NCBI GenBank assembly: GCA_016929115.1
Contig: JAFGJL010000023.1
Span: 1-56,324, forward strand
Direction of reading: 5' to 3'
DNA: 56,324 nucleotides
Source of the DNA: Candidatus Omnitrophota bacterium
Lineage (GTDB): Bacteria; Omnitrophota; Gorgyraeia; 2-01-FULL-45-10
Part shown: one piece after another, positions 9,903 to 20,100 of the stretch
Layout of the letters: each line of letters starts with the position of its first letter
Numbering within the stretch: the stretch's first letter is position 1
Program-made: the position numbers and the translations under genes
The notes under the pieces: generated by a model
Database searches by the model: none
Seen by the model: only the letters and a program-made list of their open reading frames with translations
Told to the model about the DNA's origin: nothing

Positions 9903-10315
9903 GATCCTACACAGACCATCTCTGGTTCAATACTAAGAACAGGCGGGAGCTTGTCAATATCACCCCGCAAGTCGCGGAAGCCGTGAAGAAGAGCGGCATC
10001 AAGGAGGGCTTATGCCTGGTGAATGCCATGCACATCACCGCGAGCGTCTTCGTCAATGACGACGAGGGCGGGCTGCACAAGGATTTCATCAGGTGGCTCG
10101 AGAAACTCGCCCCTTACGGCAAAGAGCTCTACGACCATAACCGGACCGGCGAAGATAACGGCGACGCGCATCTTAAACGCACCATAATGGGCAGGGAGGT
10201 CGTCATCGCCGTCACGGGCGGCAAGCTCGATTTCGGGCCATGGGAACAGGTCTTTTACGGCGAATTCGACGGGCAGCGGAAGAAGAGAGTGCTGGTGAAG
10301 GTCATAGGAGAATAG
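9899..10315 (+). CDS. YjbQ family protein (UPF0047), copy 2
   Basis: Start at ATG 9899 (ATGA overlap); [19 protein letters not shown]...[24 protein letters not shown]...[54 protein letters not shown]. Confidence 0.93.
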   Translation: MRSYTDHLWFNTKNRRELVNITPQVAEAVKKSGIKEGLCLVNAMHITASVFVNDDEGGLHKDFIRWLEKLAPYGKELYDHNRTGEDNGDAHLKRTIMGREVVIAVTGGKLDFGPWEQVFYGEFDGQRKKRVLVKVIGE

Positions 10316-10316
10316 G

Positions 10317-10700
10317 ATGAAGAAACGTATCTACTATTATGACACCGACTGCGGCGGGGTGGTATATTACGCCAACTATCTGAAATACCTCGAAGAGGCC
10401 AGGACGGAATATTTCGAGAAGAGGGGCATCTTCGTGAAGGACATCTGGGCCAAGGGCATAGGTTTCGTCGTCGCGCGTCAGGAGATCGACTATAAGCTGC
10501 CGGCCGTCTACGATGACGTCCTCGAGATCGATACGCGCGTAAAGAATATCTCACGCGCAAGCGCCGAGTTCGAATACGATATAAGAAATCAGAAGGCCCA
10601 GGTCATTTCCACGGCGAAGACCGTCCTGGTCTTTGTGGACAAGAACCTGAAGCCCAAAGCGATACCCGAGGATATTAAGGCAAAGTTGGCGGCTCATTAA
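10317..10700 (+). CDS. Acyl-CoA thioesterase (YbgC/4HBT family)
   Basis: YYYDTDCGGVVYYANYLKYLEEARTEYFEKRG hot-dog thioesterase signature. Confidence 0.93.
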   Translation: MKKRIYYYDTDCGGVVYYANYLKYLEEARTEYFEKRGIFVKDIWAKGIGFVVARQEIDYKLPAVYDDVLEIDTRVKNISRASAEFEYDIRNQKAQVISTAKTVLVFVDKNLKPKAIPEDIKAKLAAH

Positions 10701-10703
10701 GCT

Positions 10704-10820
10704 GTAAATTATGAATTATGAATTATAAATTATGAATTGTTGTGTCGCTTCGCGACCTTCTATTAAGGCCCGAAGGGCACCTGAATTCATCATTCATAAT
10801 TAATCATTTATAATTCAAAT
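10704..10820. repeat. MITE/REP-like element, copy A (double hairpin core with AT-rich tails)
   Basis: Core tgtgtcgcttcgcgaccttctattaaggcccgaagggcacc flanked by (gaattatgaattat) tails; near-exact reverse complement at 12862-12971. Confidence 0.85.
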
Positions 10821-10832
10821 AAGAGAAGGTCG

Positions 10833-11942
10833 ATGGAGAGAGATAGCGACAAAGTAAAGCGATATACAAGGATAAAGCACACGGTGGCGATAATCGACAT
10901 CGTGTTCATGATCGTATTGCTCGTGCTTTTCCAGATATCGGGGCTATCCTCGGGACTGCGCTCTTTGATCGCCAGGTCCTTCAATAACCAGCCGCTGCTT
11001 ATCCTCATCTATTCGTTCGTGCTCATCAACGGCTACTTCGTCATAAACATCCCGCTATCTTTCTATAATTCTTATGTTGTTGAACATCGCTTCGGCCTTT
11101 CGAACCAGAGCGCCAAGGCTTGGTTTTCCGACTACTTCAAAGCCGGCTTTCTGAGTGTCGCCCTTTTCATCATCCTCATCGAGGCATTCGCGTATTTCCT
11201 GAGGTCCTATCCGGCTGACTGGTGGTGGATGTGCAGCGTCTTCTGGGTGATCTTGAGCGTCATCATCGCGCGCCTTTTTCCGGTCATCGTCATCCCGCTC
11301 TTCTACAAATACAAGAGGATAGAGAACGAGGAGATGCGCCGCCGCATCCTGGACTTGTCGGCTAAGATGGGCATCAAGGTCCTCGATATATTCCAGATCG
11401 ACATGAGCTCAAAGACAGAAAAGGCCAACGCCGGCCTCGTCGGCCTGGGAAGGACGAAGCGCGTCGTCCTCGGCGATACGCTCGAAGGCAAGTTCTCGCC
11501 GGAGGAGATAGAGGTCATCCTCGCCCACGAGTTCGCCCATTTCCGCTTAAGGCACCTGGTAAAGATAATCGTCCTCAACGCGGCCCTCATCTTCCTCGTC
11601 TTTTATATCTTCTTCAGGTTCGGCCATATCGTCTTCGATCCTTTAGGCGTGAGGATGTCCGACATAGCGGGCCTTCCGCTTTGGATACTCCTCTTCACCG
11701 TATGGCAGATCGCGCTTACGCCTATGCTCAACTGGATAAGCCGCGGCATGGAGAGGAACGCCGATAAGATGGCGCTTGCCTTCACGGGGAAGAAGGACGA
11801 ATTCATATCGATGATGGAGAAGCTGGCAGAACAGAACCTGTCTGAGCGTAAACCGCCCTTATGGATAAAGATATTCTTCTACGACCATCCGCCGGTGGAA
11901 GAGCGGGTGGCGTGCGCGAGAGAGTTTGAAGGGAAACAATGA
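10833..11942 (+). CDS. M48 family metallopeptidase (Ste24/CAAX prenyl protease 1-like)
   Basis: 369 aa, multiple TM helices, zinc motif [24 protein letters not shown] downstream Glu motif. Confidence 0.93.
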   Translation: MERDSDKVKRYTRIKHTVAIIDIVFMIVLLVLFQISGLSSGLRSLIARSFNNQPLLILIYSFVLINGYFVINIPLSFYNSYVVEHRFGLSNQSAKAWFSDYFKAGFLSVALFIILIEAFAYFLRSYPADWWWMCSVFWVILSVIIARLFPVIVIPLFYKYKRIENEEMRRRILDLSAKMGIKVLDIFQIDMSSKTEKANAGLVGLGRTKRVVLGDTLEGKFSPEEIEVILAHEFAHFRLRHLVKIIVLNAALIFLVFYIFFRFGHIVFDPLGVRMSDIAGLPLWILLFTVWQIALTPMLNWISRGMERNADKMALAFTGKKDEFISMMEKLAEQNLSERKPPLWIKIFFYDHPPVEERVACAREFEGKQ

Positions 11943-12877
11943 AGATACGCGATTGCGAGATAAAAATAGTCCAGGGCGATATCACGGAGCTGAAGGTCGA
12001 CGCTATCGTCAACGCGGCCAATAACAAGCTTGTGATGGGCGGCGGAGTGGCCGGCGCCATAAAGCGGAAAGGCGGCAGCCGCATCGAGGACGAGGCCGTT
12101 AAAAAAGGCCCGATAGAGATAGGCGGCGCTATCGCCACAGGCGCGGGAAAGCTTGACGCGAAATACGTCATACATGCCGCGACGATGGATATGACCTTCA
12201 GGACCGACGAGCATAAGATAAGGAATTCCTGCAGGAGCGCGCTTAAGGTGGCGGAGGGCCTGAAGATCAAGTCGATAGCGTTTCCCGCGCTGGGCTGCGG
12301 CACGGGCGGTTTTCCGCCGCTTGCCTCGGCTAAAATAATGGCGCAGGAGGCCTTCAGGCACCTGCGTGAAGAAAAGACGGCCCTAAAAGAGGTCGTTTTT
12401 TGCCTTTACGACAAAGAGTCTTATGACGTCTTCCGGAAGGGCGCCATCGGATATCTCGAACATCTGACCGATGTCATCCAGTGGGGCCCGTTCGTGACCG
12501 TCGATGCTATCATAGAAACGGCCGAGGGCGTTGTCATCATAAAGAGGAGCAATCCGCCGTTCGGCTGGGCGCTTCCGGGCGGTTTCGTCGATTACGGAGA
12601 GACGCTGGAAGACGCTGTCACGAGAGAGGCGAAAGAGGAGACGGGCCTAACCTTGGAGGACCTGAAGCAATTCCACACTTATTCAAAGCCGGGCCGCGAC
12701 CCCAGGTTCCACACCATAACCACGGTCTTCACAGCGAAGGCGAAGGGTAAGCCGAAAGCGGGTGACGACGCAGGCCAGGCAAAGGTCATCCCGCTGAGCG
12801 ATATAGGCAAGATGGAATTCGCGTTCGATCACAGGCAGGTGTTGGAGGATTACGTTCGGAAAAATTATGAATTATGA
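11939..12877 (+). CDS. Macro domain fused to a Nudix hydrolase
   Basis: N-terminal macro domain ([32 protein letters not shown]...[12 protein letters not shown]), C-terminal Nudix box ([24 protein letters not shown]). Confidence 0.95.
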   Translation: MKIRDCEIKIVQGDITELKVDAIVNAANNKLVMGGGVAGAIKRKGGSRIEDEAVKKGPIEIGGAIATGAGKLDAKYVIHAATMDMTFRTDEHKIRNSCRSALKVAEGLKIKSIAFPALGCGTGGFPPLASAKIMAQEAFRHLREEKTALKEVVFCLYDKESYDVFRKGAIGYLEHLTDVIQWGPFVTVDAIIETAEGVVIIKRSNPPFGWALPGGFVDYGETLEDAVTREAKEETGLTLEDLKQFHTYSKPGRDPRFHTITTVFTAKAKGKPKAGDDAGQAKVIPLSDIGKMEFAFDHRQVLEDYVRKNYEL

Positions 12878-12971
12878 ATGATAAATTATGAATTATGGTG
12901 CCCTTCGGGCCTGAATATAAAGGTCGCGAAGCGACACATCAATTCATAATTCATAATTCATAATTTATTAT
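12862..12971. repeat. MITE/REP-like element, copy B (inverted relative to copy A)
   Basis: ggtgcccttcgggcctgaatataaaggtcgcgaagcgacaca is the reverse complement of the copy A core with few differences; same gaattatgaattat tails. Confidence 0.85.
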
Positions 12972-12975
12972 TGAC

Positions 12976-14850
12976 TCATCCCTCCCTTAGCTGCTTCTCC
13001 GCATCCACAATATCCCGATTGATGAGCCGCAGGGCGTTCTTGATCCTATCCTTCAGCATGGGGGAGATCGGGGTATCGTTTATCTCCCGCAGTATCTGTA
13101 TCGCCATCCTGAAATACCGCACCAGTTCGCCCTCGTCCGTATCGGTCCATTGCCCGAGTTTATTGAACTGCTCGCCGCGCATCCAGTGCTCCATAGCCTG
13201 CGCAAGATGAAAATAGGGCGGCTTGGCTATAGGGTATATCCTGCCCCGCACCTCGCGGTGCCTTATCCTGTTGTAGGTCCCCTCGCACGTGCTCTGAAGC
13301 CGGCGGTGCGATTTCGATACGTTCAAAAGCCGCTGGTTCTTGCGTGGCTCGAAGACTGTTGCCATGGCCATCACGCCGAGCGATATCTCATCGAGTTGTT
13401 CGAAGACGCCTTCTGAATAAAGTTCAGAAAGCAGGAGCTCATACCCGTAGACCGCTTTAGCGAAGAGCCCCTTGCCGGTCAGGGCCCTGCTCTCTATGTA
13501 GCCCCATTCCCTGAGGAGGCCGAGCTTCGCCTCCATAAGGCGCAGCGCCTCTTTCTGGTGCTGCTTGCCCGACTGGAAATAATGCAGGGAAAGGGGATAG
13601 ACCGTGAAGAGGTCATCCTTGTATTTTTCATAGAGGTTCAGGATCGTAGCGTAAGAGGTGTTGAACTGGCTCTTTACCTCCTCGGGCTTTCCGTAGACCA
13701 CGCGCTTCACCTCGTCAAACTTCACCCGGTGCGGGTTTATCCGGCAGTAGACGAAGCCTTCGGTATCGATGCCGCGCCTGCCGGCGCGGCCGGCCATCTG
13801 GTAGAAGTCGCGCGTTTTCAGGACGCGAGTGTAGCGGCCGTAGAACTTCAGGAAGTCGTCGAATATAACGGTGCGGCTTGGCATGTTGATGCCGAGGGCA
13901 AAGGTCTCTGTCGTGAATATCACCTTCAATAGGCGGCTCGTGAAGAGCCGCTCGATGACCTCTTTAAGCGTCGGGAGCATGCCGGCGTGGTGGAACGCGA
14001 TGCCGCGGCTGATCAGATGGAGCATGTCCCTGGCGCTGCGCTCGGTCTTAAGCTCGTAGCGCTCGCAGAGCGCGTCGTAGAGGGCGAGTATCCTGTCCTG
14101 CTCCTCCTGCGTCAGGAAGTTGATGTTGTATAGTTCCTCCGCGAGATATTCGGCGCGCTTCCTGCCGAAAACGAAGTAGATGCAGGGAAGGCCGCCCTCG
14201 CGCCTGATATAGCTGATGAGCGATGTCAATTTATTCGGCTGCCACCGCTTGACGCGTTTAAGCGCATCGATATTGTCCGCGAGCTGGTTATGGCACTGGT
14301 AGAAGAAATGCAGCGGCACCGGGCGCTTGTCCTCGATGACCGTCTTGATCGGCTTCTTGTGGATAGTCTCGATCCAGCGCGCGAAGTTCTTTATGTTCGG
14401 TATGGTCGCGGAGAGGCAGAGTATCTTCATGTGCTGCGGCAAGAATATGAGCGACTCCTCCCAGACCGAGCCGCGCTCCGGGTTGTCGATATAATGGACC
14501 TCGTCGAATATGACCCACTGGTAACGCGACAGGCTCTCGGGCTGCTCGAGGATCTTGTTGCGGAATATCTCGGTCGTCATGATGAGGACCGGCGCGTTCT
14601 GGTTGAGCGAGACGTCGCCGGTCAGTATGCCGATGCGGTCCGGGAACTGGACCTGGAAGTCGCGGAACTTCTGGTTGGAGAGCGCCTTGATAGGCGCGGT
14701 GTATATGACGCCGACGTCGCCGCGTATGCATGTGTCGATGACGTGCTCGGCGATGGCGGTCTTGCCGGCTCCTGTCGGCGCGGAGACGATGACCGAGTAG
14801 CCCTCGTTTATGTGGTCTATCGCCTCCTGTTGGAACCTGTCGTATATCAT
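12976..14850 (-). CDS. Ski2-like DEAD/DEAH-box RNA helicase
   Basis: VSAPTGAGKTAIAEH, FDEVHYI, LSATIPN, MAGRAGRRGIDTEGFVYC motifs; start placed at ATG 14850 (MIYDRFQQEAIDHI) because the ORF extension to 15066 runs through the divergent gene. Confidence 0.93.
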   Translation of the reverse strand: MIYDRFQQEAIDHINEGYSVIVSAPTGAGKTAIAEHVIDTCIRGDVGVIYTAPIKALSNQKFRDFQVQFPDRIGILTGDVSLNQNAPVLIMTTEIFRNKILEQPESLSRYQWVIFDEVHYIDNPERGSVWEESLIFLPQHMKILCLSATIPNIKNFARWIETIHKKPIKTVIEDKRPVPLHFFYQCHNQLADNIDALKRVKRWQPNKLTSLISYIRREGGLPCIYFVFGRKRAEYLAEELYNINFLTQEEQDRILALYDALCERYELKTERSARDMLHLISRGIAFHHAGMLPTLKEVIERLFTSRLLKVIFTTETFALGINMPSRTVIFDDFLKFYGRYTRVLKTRDFYQMAGRAGRRGIDTEGFVYCRINPHRVKFDEVKRVVYGKPEEVKSQFNTSYATILNLYEKYKDDLFTVYPLSLHYFQSGKQHQKEALRLMEAKLGLLREWGYIESRALTGKGLFAKAVYGYELLLSELYSEGVFEQLDEISLGVMAMATVFEPRKNQRLLNVSKSHRRLQSTCEGTYNRIRHREVRGRIYPIAKPPYFHLAQAMEHWMRGEQFNKLGQWTDTDEGELVRYFRMAIQILREINDTPISPMLKDRIKNALRLINRDIVDAEKQLREG

Positions 14851-14904
14851 AGGAGTATTATAGTCTAACTGCGACCAAATGTAAATGAGGCCTGTCTGCA
14901 TGCC

Positions 14905-14937
14905 GAGAAAATGGGGACAGACCCTATTTTTCCCCAT
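14905..14937. repeat. GGGGACAGACCC repeat of the GGGACTGTCCC family
   Basis: gagaaaatggggacagaccctatttttccccat in the divergent intergenic space. Confidence 0.7.
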
Positions 14938-14952
14938 ATGGAAATTTAAAAA

Positions 14953-16947
14953 ATGCGGTATAATATGACTATTACTATGGATAATATCATCCAAAAGCTC
15001 AAGCCTGTCGCGCCATTCATATTGCTGGCGGCGCTTGTCATAGGCGTCTACGCCAATTCCATCCACGGCAAGTTCCTGCTAGATGACAACATCCTCATAA
15101 AGGACAACGATTACATAAAGAGCTTCTCGCACGTGCCGAAAGTCTTCACTACTGACATGGGCGGCACATCCGGGTATGTCTATAAGTTTTACCGGCCCAT
15201 ACAGATGGTGGTCCACATGTCGCAGTACCACCTCTGGAAATTCGACGTGCGCTTCTACCACATGACGAGCATCCTCTTCCATATCCTCGTCGTCTTCGCG
15301 CTCTACCGGCTGATCAATATACTCTTCAAGGACGGCATCCTCGCGCTCTTCACCGCCGTGCTTTACGCCGTGCACCCCATACATTCCGAATCCGTCGCGG
15401 CCATTTCCGTCATAGGCGATCCTATAGTCGCGCTATTCATGCTCCTTTCGCTCAGCTTTTACATAAAACAGTTGGATGAGCCCCGTCCGGGGACGTATTT
15501 TCTGCTGTATTTGACCTTTCTTCTCGCGCTCTTCTCGAAGGAGAGCGGTCTCATGCTCTTAGGCTTGTTCCTGGCCTACCATTTCACCTTCCGGAAGAAG
15601 ATAAAGGTCCTGCCCCTCATGATCCTCGCCGCTATCACCGCCTTCTATCTTCTTTTCCGCATATTTTTCTTTAAGGCGGCTAAAACAGCTCCGCCCGACA
15701 TGTCGCTGGGCGGTATCGCTGCGAGGATACCGGGCATATTCGTCGCCATAGCCGGTTATATGCGGATACTTATCGCGCCCTTCGGCCTTCACATGGGGCA
15801 TGAACACGTATTGTTCAAGATGACAGACCCGGCGGCCATAACAGGCCTTGCCATAGTCATCGCATTGGCGGCCTTCGCCTTCATGGCATGGCGGAAAAAC
15901 AATACGCTGGTCCTTTTCGCGACCGCCTGGTCATTCATAACGCTCTTACCGGTATCGAACCTCTACCCGATATCTTTTTACATGGCCGACCATTACCTAT
16001 ACCTGGCTTCGATCGGCTTTTTCCTCCTCGTGGCGAAGGCGCTCCGCTCGGCTTATGATAAACAGCAATTAAAAAAATACGCTATCGCCGCGCTGGTGAT
16101 ATTGACGGCATTTTATTCCGTCCGCACCATGCAGCAGAACGGTTACTGGAAAGACGCGCGCACTTTTTACGAAAGGACGTTGAAATACACGCCGACGAGC
16201 GGCCGCTCATACAATAATCTGGGCAATGAATACCTGCTCGCCAACGATCTCGAAAAGGCGGCGGAATTTTACAGGAAAGCGATCGCGGCGGATCCGCGTT
16301 TCATGATGTCATATTACAATCTCGGCGTCGTGAGCTATAAGCTCGGGAAGATGGAAGACGCCATATGGTACTGCCAAAGGGCGATAGAGCTGGATCCCAA
16401 CTATCCGCATTCCTACAATGAACTGGGCCTGATATATTGGGCCATGGGCAAAAAGGACGAAGCGATAGCCGCTTACAAAACGGCGATATCGCTCTCTCCG
16501 AATCCGGTAACGTTCCGCAACCTGGCTATGGCCTATAGCGAACTCAATATGAGGGAGGAAGCCGTATGGGCCCTTAAAAAAGCCCTGGAGATAGATCCGA
16601 ACGCGGCCGACATCCATATGCGGTTGGGCTTCATTTATTTAACTATGGGCAGGAACGAAGATGCTGTCTTGGCTTATTCGAAGGCTATATCCCTTCGCCC
16701 TGACAATGTCGCTGCCATGAACGACCTCGGCGTCATCTATTTCCAGGGCGGCATGCGCGAGAAGGGGATAGACTTGATAAGGAAAGCTATATCGATAAAG
16801 CCCGACTATGCAGCGGCGCACGCGAATCTCGGCCTTATGTATCTTGAGAGCGGCAGGATGGAAGAGGCGACGGCGGCGTTCAAAAGAGCGCTGGAGACAG
16901 ATCCTGCGAATAAGCAAGCCCAAGACGGCCTTTCGAAAATAAAATAA
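14953..16947 (+). CDS. Multi-TM protein with TPR repeats (TMTC / GT-C-like glycosyltransferase)
   Basis: N-terminal TM region with FLLDDNILIKDNDYIK...YRPIQMVVHMSQYHLWKFDVRFYHMTSILFHILVVFALY, C-terminal serial TPRs (NNLGNEYLLANDLEKAAEFYRKAIAADP...). Confidence 0.88.
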   Translation: MRYNMTITMDNIIQKLKPVAPFILLAALVIGVYANSIHGKFLLDDNILIKDNDYIKSFSHVPKVFTTDMGGTSGYVYKFYRPIQMVVHMSQYHLWKFDVRFYHMTSILFHILVVFALYRLINILFKDGILALFTAVLYAVHPIHSESVAAISVIGDPIVALFMLLSLSFYIKQLDEPRPGTYFLLYLTFLLALFSKESGLMLLGLFLAYHFTFRKKIKVLPLMILAAITAFYLLFRIFFFKAAKTAPPDMSLGGIAARIPGIFVAIAGYMRILIAPFGLHMGHEHVLFKMTDPAAITGLAIVIALAAFAFMAWRKNNTLVLFATAWSFITLLPVSNLYPISFYMADHYLYLASIGFFLLVAKALRSAYDKQQLKKYAIAALVILTAFYSVRTMQQNGYWKDARTFYERTLKYTPTSGRSYNNLGNEYLLANDLEKAAEFYRKAIAADPRFMMSYYNLGVVSYKLGKMEDAIWYCQRAIELDPNYPHSYNELGLIYWAMGKKDEAIAAYKTAISLSPNPVTFRNLAMAYSELNMREEAVWALKKALEIDPNAADIHMRLGFIYLTMGRNEDAVLAYSKAISLRPDNVAAMNDLGVIYFQGGMREKGIDLIRKAISIKPDYAAAHANLGLMYLESGRMEEATAAFKRALETDPANKQAQDGLSKIK

Positions 16948-16960
16948 ATTTTTGTCACCA

Positions 16961-16987
16961 GTTCCCGGCCGGGGCGGGAACTTTTTT
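16961..16987 (+). terminator. Rho-independent terminator after the TPR gene
   Basis: gttcccg gccgggg cgggaac tttttt: 7-bp stem, loop and U tract. Confidence 0.85.
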
Positions 16988-17028
16988 ATGCCCAAAATGT
17001 TAGGATACAAAAAAGCTAAATCTTTGAG

Positions 17029-17056
17029 TTGACTAAATTTTATTATATGTTAAACT
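17029..17056 (+). promoter_or_regulatory. Possible sigma70-type promoter for the giant ORF
   Basis: TTGACT -16 nt- TAAACT in an AT-rich 110-bp leader between the terminator and ATG 17104. Confidence 0.4.
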
Positions 17057-17103
17057 TATAACAAGTTATATTTTCAATATTTTGATAGTATTAACATATA
17101 ATT

Positions 17104-20100
17104 ATGAGAAAATCCCTTACTTATATAAGACCTATCGCGCTACTCCTCGTTATCACTTTTCTCCTACAGGATATCGTCTGGGCAAATCCTGATATTATCC
17201 AGAGGAACGCCTGCTCCGCGTCCACTTTAGCTGTCCCCAATCGTCACACCGATATCGCCGGCATGGAACTTCGCGTCCAGAACCTGCTGGGGTTCTCCTT
17301 CAAGTATATCCTCGAAAGCACCGATATCTCGAAATTCAACCTCCGCCTCATGCCGGACGTTGATGGCACCCAGCTTGTGCTTGATTTTAATGAGAAGCAT
17401 AAGGAGGGGGAGGATTGGGTGGTGCCGTGTCTGGCCACGGACGAACATGGCGGCTCGTGGAGATATGAGGCGGTCGTGGCGCCTGACAATAAGTCCTTTA
17501 TACTGCGCAAACCCGGCGAGAAGACAATACCAGTCATCGCTCCGTTAGAGGCTGGCAAAATAGCCGCGCCTGATACTATCCGGAAAGGCGAAACAACCGA
17601 ACCGGATGCCGAAGCCGTTCTTACCGCTTCACTGAAAGAGCAGATACGAAAATACTTCTCACACGTTTCCGCGAGCCTCGTGCTATTCGCGGCCACGTCG
17701 CATGATGCCCTTGCCGGAGTCGCGGAAAACGCCGGTTCAGGCACGCTGCGCGCGCTTACCATAGCGACGCTTACCATCCTCATCATAGGCATCGCGGCGG
17801 CAATAACCATCATCTGGAGGATTTCTTATGCGAAGAAGTCCGTCAGGAAGAGGGATGATGGCGATGACGCGTATACTTTAGGCCAGGTGAAGAGGGCCCT
17901 TAATGTGTACGGCATACCCTCATCAAGATTCTTGTTGGGATGTATCAATAACGACCCGGAAGCGCTTGAGCAGCTTCCGGACCTCTCTCCGCAAAACAAT
18001 GCCAACCAGAGAAGATTGTATCTGGCGATCCTGACCGAGCTAAAGGCCGCTTTCCCCGAAGCGGATATCGGTACCGGCAATATCGAAGATGCCGCATTTA
18101 TCGCCTTCAGGAAGATATGCGACAACGAGATGAGCTACGATAATCCCATGTCTCCAAAATTCTTCCCCACCATAATAAATGTCCCGAAGGCGGGGCTGGC
18201 GCCGATAATGCAGAGCCGCTTCCCGTATAGGGGGAAGATCAAGGGCTTTTCACGCAAAGGCCCCAGACCCAGCGGTAAGGGCTCGATGGGCGCGGTCGAC
18301 AACAGATTGCTCGTGGCCATGGCCGCCGTTACCGCGTTGATAGCAGGATCGATCGCGATAGGGATGGCGATCCGGAAGATTTCCGGGGAACCGTCCCGGC
18401 CGCAGCTTGAGGCGCCAAGAGAGCCGGTAAAACCGGCTGCGGAAAAGATAAATGCGCTTGACCTTAATGTCGTTAAGCGCGTGGTCGATGGAGACACCGT
18501 TGAATTGGAAGACGGGGCTAAGGTGCGTTTTATCGGCATCGATACGCCGGAATCCCGCATGTCGCCGAAGCTTCGTAAGGATGCGGAAAGGAGCGGCCAG
18601 GATACGAAGACGATAATGGCTATGGGCAAGAAGGCCGCCGAATTTACACGCAAGCTCGTAGAAGGAAAGAAAGTGCGGCTTGAGTTCGATGTCGAAAGGA
18701 CCGACAGGTACGGCCGTACGCTCGCCTACATATATCTTGAGGACGGCACGTTCGTCAACGCCGAGATAATAAAACAGGGTTACGCTAGCGTCATGACGGT
18801 ACCGCCGAATGTAAGGCACGCCGACGAATTCCTGAAACTATACCGCGAGGCGAGGGAGAACAGCCGCGGCCTCTGGGCGCCTGAGCCCGTTCCCGGCCAA
18901 AAGCCCGAAAAACCGCCCGCGGGCCCGCTGGGTATCATCATAGGAATGATCAGGAAAAGGGAGGAGCGCGGCGACCGCTCTAAGGGAAGATCGAAAAAGA
19001 AGATGTCCGGAGGGGACGGAGACGCGTCCGACAGCGACAAGCCGCTCAGACAGAAGGAGCTCGCGGATATGCTCGCTGCCGGTGACCCAAATACCGTATT
19101 GGACAACATCCTCGAACAAGGCGACGACCGCATGATACTGGCGATCCTTGAATATGCCTCGGATGCCGGGATCGCCGCGGAACTTGTCTCGAAACTGGAC
19201 GGCCGGATGGCAGGCCTGCGCACGCGCACTGTCGGAGCGCTTCTGGAAAGCCTTGTGAGAGAAAAAGAATGGTTATTGGCCTGGGAGGCTGTAAAGCGTT
19301 ACAAACTGGACAATGTCCGTCATCCTGTCTTTGAGAAGATAAGGGCTATATACGCGAAGATGCCGCGCGATACCGTAAAGAGCGATAGGGATAGCGCCGG
19401 TTCCGGCTTGTCGGAAAAGATCCGTAAGAAGGTCATAGAATTACGCGGGCTGAGGCATCAACTGGTCCAATTGGCGTCCGACCTGGAAGTATGCGAGGAG
19501 GAACCCTATAGTTTCGACATAAGTAATGACGCGTATACCCGGCGCAGCACCGTCACCACGCTCATTATGGTCCTGAAGTACCTGAAGAAGGAAGAAATTA
19601 CAAAGGAAGTCCTGCGTGAAATAGATGTTTGCCGCGAGGCCCTTTCGCGCGCCGCTCCTTTATTGAAGATGACCGTGGAGGTGCAAAAATTCACGGAAGG
19701 GATGGTCGGCAAGGAAGACGCGCTAAAAGCGATAGCGGTCAGGAACATGATGAAGGAGATGGAGCAGGCGCTGAAGCTCTGCGAAAAATTCGTTCCCGGC
19801 GAATCGCCCGATATGGCGGCGGTCTCGGCCCTCCATGAAGACCGCAACAGGCGCCTCGCCGAGCTCATTTGGGATAACAAAGTATATAAGATAGCCGACG
19901 GCCGCGTATCCGCGCTGCTCTACGAAAAGAGCGAATTCGGCTCTTTCGGCGAGCGGCTGAGATACCTGCGCCACCGCCTTGCCCAGAAGATAAGGATCCC
20001 GTTCGCCGACCTCGGCATCTGGTGGACCGTGGCGCGCCGGTTGAAGCGCATCCGCCAAAAGGACGGCGTCCTGGAGAAGATGGCGGACAGCCAGAAACTC

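Noticed and set aside
10704-12971. CRISPR array
   Set aside because: Only two inverted hairpin copies with no regular direct repeats or spacers; no cas genes in the window.
14290-14868. 192-aa plus-strand ORF opposite the helicase
   Set aside because: Mirror of the helicase coding strand, no recognisable domain.
14851-15066. N-terminal extension of the helicase ORF
   Set aside because: Runs through the intergenic repeat and the start of the divergent TPR gene; canonical helicase begins at MIYDRFQQEAIDHI.
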